From positions 83,864 to 147,863 of the forward strand of contig JNDT01001794.1 in the NCBI GenBank assembly GCA_000697055.1: a stretch of DNA of 64,000 nt, in the 5' to 3' direction. Made by a program: the position numbers and the translations under genes. The stretch comes from Saksenaea vasiformis B4078. Lineage: Eukaryota; Mucoromycota; Mucoromycetes; Mucorales; Saksenaeaceae. The notes under the pieces were generated by a model, which saw only the letters and a program-made list of their open reading frames with translations, did not search any database and was not told where the DNA came from. Position 1 is the first letter of the stretch, and each line of letters starts with the position of its first letter. Below, in pieces: positions 57,518 through 64,000 of the stretch.

Positions 57518-58880
57518 ATGACAAACCACTGTTTGAAAATACACGTGGAAAATCACACACTAATTCTTCGAGGAAGTGCAGACGAATCTGCAGGCTGTGT
57601 CCTTCGTGGCTGCGTTGTGTTGAATTTGCGAGAAAAAATCCGTGCGAAGTCCTTCACCTTACGATTTTCAGGTCGAATGAAAGTCCAATGGAGTGAAAGT
57701 AGGTTCTTTTGCCATCTTCCAAACTATTTCTAAGATGTCGTCTATAGATAGTTCCCTTAATCGATGGTCTTCCCGTCCATTGCCGATCAGCAATCCAGCA
57801 AACTCATCCCATCACCAACATCGCAAAATCGATACCAATATTATCGAACATGATTGGGTTTTTCTGCCACCCTCCGACAAGTGCCATGTCATACAAGCTG
57901 GGCACTATGTATACCCATTTGAACTTATTGTACCGGGAGATCTCGCCGAATCAATTACGGATAATCCCTATGGCAACATCACCTATAAATTGAAATCCGT
58001 CGTTGAACGTCCTCCACTCCATGCCAACTTTGTAGATCGAACACATCTTACAGTTGTGCGGCAAGTCACGCCGCGTCTTTACGACATACCACTGCGAATA
58101 TCAAATACCGATTGGGCGAACACTATGCAGTACGAGATCAATATCCCGAAAAGGAGCTTTTGTCGAGCGGAAACCATCCCGATAGAGTTTATTGTGCGAC
58201 CTAACGTTCCTGGTGTGATGCATGTTCGTTATCTCTCATGCATCCTAAAGGAGTACACTACGTTTGCCACCAACGTTGGCCAACAAGCATCGCCCCCTGA
58301 GCACAGGACAGAAACGCGCATTGTGCAGTTTTCCCGAAACGAACATTTTCCCGACAGTGGCTCAGAATGGCATACGATAGAACGCTTGACTGTTCCACGG
58401 GCATTCCAAGCTGTCCATCGTGACACCGATAACGCTTTTTTCCATGTTGAACACAAACTTGTGTTTACCATGTCCCTTATTGATTTGCAGGGACGCCATT
58501 CCGAATTGCGTGCTTCGATGCCGATCACAATCAACCATGGCGTTTACGATCGGATGATAACCAATACACAAATAGACCTGGATGATGGCAACATCCTTCC
58601 AACATACGAAGCAGCTTCACAATCCATTCCTTATGATCCATCCTCAGCATTACATGTCGATAACCATAGCGCTCCTTCCTCTGGCATCAATACACCTTCG
58701 TCTGAAGGAGCAGACGAATGGTTAGCTATTCCCGTCGATTCTCATTTTTCTATGGACACTTATCTTCTTGATCTTAACCGCTTACCGTCGTATCACACAG
58801 CACTTCAATCTCATTCTGCACCAATCAATGATGGAGAAGGGCTACTGCCGTCTTACGAAACCTTGTGTTCCATGGGTTGA
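57518..58880 (+). CDS. Alpha-arrestin (ART-type trafficking adaptor)
   Basis: Fungal alpha-arrestins recruit Rsp5-type ubiquitin ligases to membrane transporters. Two exons, 57518-57698 and 57748-58880, give 437 residues; the 49-base intron is GTAGGT...CTATAG. The N-terminal arrestin fold begins LKIHVENHTLILRGSADES, with VLRGCVVLNL; HVIQAGHYVYPFELIVPGDL is the typical arrestin-N strand pair. The C-terminal arrestin half covers about 165-330. Three LPxY motifs lie in the tail: LPTY at 344-347, LPSY at 406-409 and LPSY at 427-430. They match the variant PY motif read by WW domains. The motifs support the adaptor role; the cargo transporter is unknown. The gene is complete. Confidence 0.9.
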
Positions 58881-59641
58881 TACGGAAAAAAAATTTTTTT
58901 TCTGCATGACTTTATCGTCTGTTGCTGTTCCTGCTGAAAAAAACACTGAAAACCTTGTATAAACAAACGATGTCATTATTCATCAAGATTTGTTTCTATT
59001 TATTTACCTGTACTTTCTTGATGTAATGAGATCATGATACCCTCATAATAAACGTTCATTTAAAATCATCTTACAAATACTGATTATCCGTAGACTGCTT
59101 CCCGCTGTGTTCAAGTGTTACCGCCAACCTGTCTCTTATTTCCGTTTATAAGTACAAATGCATTGAATATATTAACCTTAGCATTGCGTCCAAGTTGGCG
59201 AGAGGCCGCACGTGGGCCCGTTTGTAGAACCTTGTTTTTGGGCGATCATTCTGACTCGATTGAGCGGAGTTCTTCCCATCTACAAGAAGGCAAAACGCAG
59301 CCACATCGCTTTTACTTCCGTAATCGGATGACATTTTTGCCTTCCAAGCCGAAGATAACCGTACCTTGTGTATCTGACATAACTTAACGGCTTCAAAGGA
59401 AGATGTTATAGATTTTTTACCATGCCCTAGGTGAAGAAAAAAAAAGGAAAGAAGAAGGCTACCCGTCAGGTACACATACACCCAGCAATATAAAGAATGC
59501 CTTGAGATGTCCCGTAGAGACAAGCACGCTTTTTACAAGGTTACCACTGCAAATTGGCCTCTTTTCAAATCTGGAGGTTTGGAATAATTAAGATGTATTA
59601 TATGATAAAGGTAAGAGAAAAGATAAAGGAGAAGGAAAAGC
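58881..59641. other. Spacer between the convergent arrestin and sterol reductase genes
   Basis: A minus-strand frame at 59146-59523 has no recognisable domain. The rest is AT-rich 3' untranslated sequence of both genes, with an AATAA-type run near 59047. Confidence 0.4.
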
Positions 59642-61303
59642 TTAGTAGACATAAGGAATAAAAATATAGGGGACTCTTTCACAGTATCTATCCCAGTCTT
59701 TGCCATACTTCTTGGCGCAGCGCTCCATGTCTCTGGAAACGCGGTGAGTAAGGACGATGATAAAGAAGGTGAAATAAAAGTAAGGCAAGTAGGAACCAAA
59801 ACCGGTGATTAATCCCCACGAGAGAGCCATGACGAGATCAGCAGTGTAATGTGGCTTGCGTGCAATGCCCCACCATCCAGACGTGAGCAACAGATTTCCA
59901 TGCTCGGTTTTGATGTATTCTGGGTTCTTGATATGACCCCAGGGCAGCTGGGGAAACGCGTTACGGGTCATGAACGATCCATTCTGCTCCATGCGGAAAC
60001 GGTTCTTCTGGGAATTGCCGGTGTCAAACACGTAGTAGGCAGTAAGCAATGCAACGAAGAGAGAAACGGTGTAAGGAAGCGAATGAGTAATAGCCGTTCC
60101 AGTCGTCAACTCGTGCTTGATCAAGTAAACAGACGCATAGCAGTAGCTGAATGGAACGCCAGCCATATTCCAGAAAATCAACATGAAGCCTAAAGTAGCG
60201 TTGCACGGTTTAGATGACACAACGTTATCGCTCAAAGTTTGTCTTACCATCTTTCTCGTAAAAGATATCCCAGGAGGTGGGGATGCACTCCTCACCTTTC
60301 TGGCATGCATTGACGTACAAAAAGTGGGCAAGCACCATGAAGCAGGAAGGCGCGGTAACGAATCCACGGAGTTCGTACTGCTTCAGCAAACAGGACAGAG
60401 AAATGTAGAAAAGGACTGGCCAGGGTACACGAATCTCCGCCCACATCTTGAGATCGACATGACCGACGCGTGGGTTCAAACAAGCACCCATGAAGTAATC
60501 GTAGAAGAAGTTACCGGACATTCGATGCTGTAATCCCATGGCTGTGCTGATCACATACACGAGTGTTGTCATGGTAAAGCCCCAGATGATGGCCACAGAC
60601 ATAATACCGCCAAGGTTGTCGATGATTTGTGTCAAACGGAAAATACCGGTGATGTGAAGAACGGCAGACAAGGCGAGCGTCAGGTACCATGCTGACAGAC
60701 CATTGCACAAATATTTGAGCTATAGAATGGGTTGCATGAGTTGTAGAGTCCTTCTGTGTCACGTAGCGGATGAACCGCTGCATGGGCCCCCTCTTTTCCC
60801 AAACCCCCGGTTTTCCATGTCACTCACCCTTTTGCCACCCAGAGATGGGATAGGTAAACCTAGAACAGTGATTAATTTCGTTTCATAATGTTCAATGCTG
60901 TAATAAGAACCATCATCTTACCTTCAACCACGGGACCTGGCATGATGTAAGCTAGTACAAACGAAAATACCACGTATCCCATGTAGATCTTCACTGCTGT
61001 CCAAGTTGGGTATGCACCGAGGACAACCTTCGCCCATACTTCTTTGGTGACAAATTCAGAGATGGCATCCACAGTCAAAGTATCAGGATAGATGAGTTTT
61101 CCTTGATGGTACTCAAGACACACCCAGAAGTAATACATGAGACAGGGGAAGAACGCCATCAGTGCAGTCACTCCCAATGGACCTCCAAACTCGTAGACCA
61201 CCTCGTTGTCAAGTCTCTGGTCCAGCTTGGTCACGCCAGATTTGAAAAGAGGAACACCGTTCTTGTTGACTTTCGGCTTATCCTTATCGTCACCGTTGGA
61301 CAT
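59642..61303 (-). CDS. ERG4: Delta(24(24(1)))-sterol reductase, Erg4 type
   Basis: Erg4 carries out the last step of ergosterol synthesis, NADPH-dependent reduction of the C-24(28) double bond, in the ER membrane. Four exons (61303-60922, 60859-60828, 60719-60248, 60189-59642) give 477 residues, close to the usual length. The introns of 62, 108 and 58 bases have consistent phases. The N-terminus has YEFGGPLGVTALM, then about eight hydrophobic segments. The conserved C-terminal block is GWWGIARKPHYTADLVMALS, followed by LPYFYF, RDMERCAKKYGKDWDRYC and the end VPYIFIPYVY. The ERG4/ERG24 family is certain. Erg4 is preferred over the C-14 reductase Erg24 from the N-terminal EFGG-GVTA region and the C-terminus, but related Erg24 or DHCR7 enzymes are the alternative. 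Confidence 0.85.
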
Positions 61304-63965
61304 GTTTGAAAAAAGAGAAAAGAGAGGTCAAAAGAGAGGAGAACAGAGAAGAAAAACTTTTTTTCGGTCAGGATATATAAATTCTCCGTGTTCGTAGTGC
61401 GGAAATTCACTAGTACTATTTGTGCCACAATGCACGCCCATCATTACACCAACGAGCCTACACAAGCTTTCAAGTCTTATATTATGCGTTTCCTTATTTT
61501 CTCCAAGGACACTCTTGACAAAACCCACCCACTGCACTTGAGAAGTATGTCGTTGGTAAGAGAATGACAAATCCATTGATGGTTTAAGGCTCCGATGTCG
61601 CGCTCAAAAATCCGATTAGATTGACTGACGGTGCATGCTGACTTGTAAGCGTAAAGACCTTGTTTTGTCAAAATTTATGTATTTCAAATACAGACGGCGC
61701 CGTGTCACCTAGCCATTTCCAGAATTGACGTTGCTATAGGCTGGCTCTATACTGTTTATTGTAAAAATTCAAGACATGCAGATCAATTTTGGAAAGCCTG
61801 AGTCTCAGCCTCAATGCGGGCGTTATTGACATGAGGTGTTTCAAAGCAGTATGTAATCTTTTCCAACAAACACAGAGTTGTCCGAAACACACTAACGGTA
61901 TCGGCTAAAAGTTTTCGGCTCGGTACCTGGATCAGTTTCAACCGTTCATTTCCGCTCCTCAAAGCTCCGCACGGGTGATCTTACTGGATTTATCGTCCAC
62001 ATTGACACTTCCTCATATTTTTTGACGTGTTTTAAAAGAGCGGATTTGCGCGGACTCAACTTGTGTTTGGTTCTCAATGCTGATGGAAATGCGTGTATGA
62101 TTGGAAGACTTGCGTTAAAAAAATTCCATATCTGGGCGTACTTCATCCCATGCACAGTCATTGTGATAGTCTTTAATATCGTGTGCATTTAAGAATACAC
62201 TTCAATTCTAGACGTGAATGCCACTGTCTTGGACAGGCAGCGTGTGAAGGATTCCACGAGGTTTCAGATGGCTCCTTTATAAGCAGTCCAGCAAATGTTG
62301 CCCGTTTGTCTTCTTTACCTTTCGTGTATTGTTGCTTTTGCTTTATTTCTTCGGTAAGCCCTGCTGCAGTAATCCATCCATATGAATTAACTGTGTGATT
62401 GATAGCTCGAGTTGGTTGAGGTGTGTTTTCGTCCCCGTAGCCCTCCCACTCACTTCTTTCTTTTTTCTTTTCTTTCTTCATCTTGTAAGGACCGCAGCTC
62501 TTCCAATGGTCATCACATACTAATTTCATCCTGCACAGGCTTCTCATGTCCGTCTTCTGCTTTGCTTTCTCTCTTTGCTGTTTCCATTTCTTTTTCCCCT
62601 TCTTTGTAAGTGCTACAGTTCTTTCAATGATCGTCATAACTAACTTCATCCTGCACAGGCATTTATTTCTTCTTCTCTTCTTTCGCCCCAGGAAAGCACC
62701 AGCCCCTCCTAACGGAGTGGGTATGCCCTAGATGGGGAAACTGTGTCTGTAAATGCTTATCTTTGGATTGACTGAGCAATTTCATACTGGCGACATCTTT
62801 TTTTTTTAGCTCCTGGCGGCTCGCTTCTTACCAGCTTCTTAGCTGTTTCTTCAAACAATTCGTACTCGTACCGTGTGCCACCCGGGATGGGATGCGCCGT
62901 GGTTCTTTACCAACGCGTCGGGATTACACCAATGGTATCGTGAATGGTTTTTTATGCCATTCTGATACATTTTGCGCCTATGGGAAATCAAGTTTCACAT
63001 AAGTAAATTTTTACTTATTCTCATGATTTTATTTTTCTCTCAGCGCAAACTTGATTCCTTCAGGGACGCAGAATTTATTTAGAATAGCGTAGATTAACAT
63101 TCGATAAACTGTAAAACGAGGAGAACAATATCATCCAAATCATTGAAGACAGCAAAAATAAAAAAAATCGAAACTCAACTTCCTTATTGACTGATACCTC
63201 GACACTTACGTGGCGTAATAAAGAAGAATGATCAACGCTTCATCAATTCCAAAGTGCTGTAGTAACTTCACTTCCTGAATACGACGAAAGCAGTATTTTT
63301 TTTCCTAGTCGTTGCAGTACATTATTGACATGACGCGTTTCAATAATCTGTATTTAAGAGCGCGTCGCGTTATCTTTAGATTGAAGATGGAGCAATAGCC
63401 CAGCTAAGACGTACGCCAGGCACATCGGATGCATCGAGACGCCGACACTTATGACTAGCCAGGTAACACGGAAAGTACGAGAGGCCTAAGGTCGAAAGAC
63501 CGAAGTTCCAGAAGCGTTTGATTGGCGCTGACAGACGAAATCAAGTAAAGACCTTCACGGAATTTATTACCACAGGACTTCGCGCGCATGTCCTAAACCT
63601 GATCACTTTCTTCCAAGCTGCTTTCATACGAATAAAATCAATCTCTGAGAATGAATCAATAATGCGAACGCTAATGCACCATTCGAGAGTGCACAACTTC
63701 CCCATCGCCGCGGCTGGCGTTCTCATTGACTCCGAGAAGCATACGACTGCGTCCACGCCGATTTCTTATGTTATGGTTTTATACATGTTGGCATACGATC
63801 ATCTTTGATCGCCTCTATGTTGTCTGTCTTGTGTATCACGATTTCCATCCCAAGCATCATCGCCCAACCAGCATTTCCCAATAACATCGCCTGAATCCTT
63901 GATTATTTCTGTCATCTGCTCTTTAAATTCACCTGCGGGCTATTCTTGCGGGATGCCCTTGTCAG
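61304..63965. other. 2.7 kb at the window end without a supported gene
   Basis: The first part is the ERG4 promoter and leader (purine-rich 61310-61365). A 158-codon minus frame at 62173-62649 is rich in Lys because of pyrimidine tracts on the plus strand and holds the 120-bp-spaced repeat below. Nothing else was recognised; tRNA-like cloverleaf boxes were looked for near 63400-63510 and not found. Confidence 0.35.
62482..62660. repeat. Two imperfect direct copies, 59 bp, 120 bp apart
   Basis: Copies 62482-62540 and 62602-62660 both end in TTCATCCTGCACAGGC and share TTGTAAG at their beginning. They are separated by pyrimidine-rich sequence that is also similar. Confidence 0.75.

Positions 63966-63997
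<32 letters not shown>
63966..63997. repeat. Run of 32 C residues
   Basis: An uninterrupted C homopolymer three bases before the window end. It may be real or an assembly or sequencing artefact near a contig edge. Confidence 0.95.

Positions 63998-64000
<3 letters not shown>

Noticed and set aside
62173..62649. 158-codon Lys-rich minus-strand gene.
   Set aside because: Its composition follows from pyrimidine tracts on the plus strand; the first codons show duplicated non-coding-like blocks and no domain.
63400..63510. Possible tRNA or small structured RNA (GGTCGAAAGACC hairpin).
   Set aside because: No A and B box pair, acceptor stem or cloverleaf could be formed around it.
63966..64000. 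Telomere at the window end.
   Set aside because: A pure C run is not a telomeric repeat such as CCCTAA; no tandem hexamers are present.

Overview
The window is eukaryotic DNA, most likely from an early-diverging filamentous fungus of the Mucoromycota (Mucorales-like). Genes are split by short GT...AG introns of about 45-110 bases. They encode typical fungal proteins: chitin synthase, Exo84, an Erg4-type sterol reductase, a CSL transcription factor, an alpha-arrestin and ribosomal protein L12. Several recurrent uncharacterised proteins and decayed transposon genes also look like what is seen in this phylum. There are no operons. The assignment rests on gene content and intron style; no database search was possible.

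Layout. 0-3.5 kb: the 3' end of a chitin synthase, then an element bounded by roughly 180-230 bp inverted repeats that carries a broken uncharacterised gene. 4.6-11.4 kb: three regulatory genes on the minus strand: a CSL (CBF1/Su(H)/LAG-1) DNA-binding protein, a Sec7-PH Arf-GEF-like protein whose Sec7 motifs are strongly diverged, and an FHA-domain protein. 14.1-14.7 kb: a complete three-exon ribosomal protein L12 gene. 15.3-19.7 kb: a decayed Fanzor (eukaryotic TnpB-like RNA-guided nuclease) gene, followed by a 400 bp non-autonomous DNA transposon with an apparent 8 bp target duplication.

20.5-30 kb: an accessory, repeat-rich region. It holds a long MACPF-like/SEL1-repeat gene with near-identical internal 198 bp repeats, at least two progressively decayed SEL1 copies, a relic of the gene's 5' end, C2H2/CxxC-type hypothetical genes, minisatellites and a possible LTR. 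31.3-34.3 kb: an Exo84-like exocyst gene that needs three frame changes to be read. 36.7-38.7 kb: an uncharacterised multi-exon gene. 40.4-43.6 kb: a complete alpha/beta-hydrolase gene and, on the opposite strand, a complete EF-hand calcium-sensor gene.

45-46.5 kb: probable retrotransposon debris and a 12 bp minisatellite. 49.3-51.8 kb: a second, independently broken Fanzor copy. 53.5-54.5 kb: an R3H-domain gene. 57.5-58.9 kb: an alpha-arrestin. 59.6-61.3 kb: an Erg4-type sterol reductase. The window ends in a run of 32 C residues.

The household genes act separately (cell wall, secretion, sterol synthesis, translation, calcium signalling). The most interesting content is the pair of Fanzor relics, the inverted-repeat element with clustered GCCAA-type subterminal motifs, the Sec7 domain lacking its expected catalytic glutamate, and the duplicating and decaying MACPF-like/SEL1 family.
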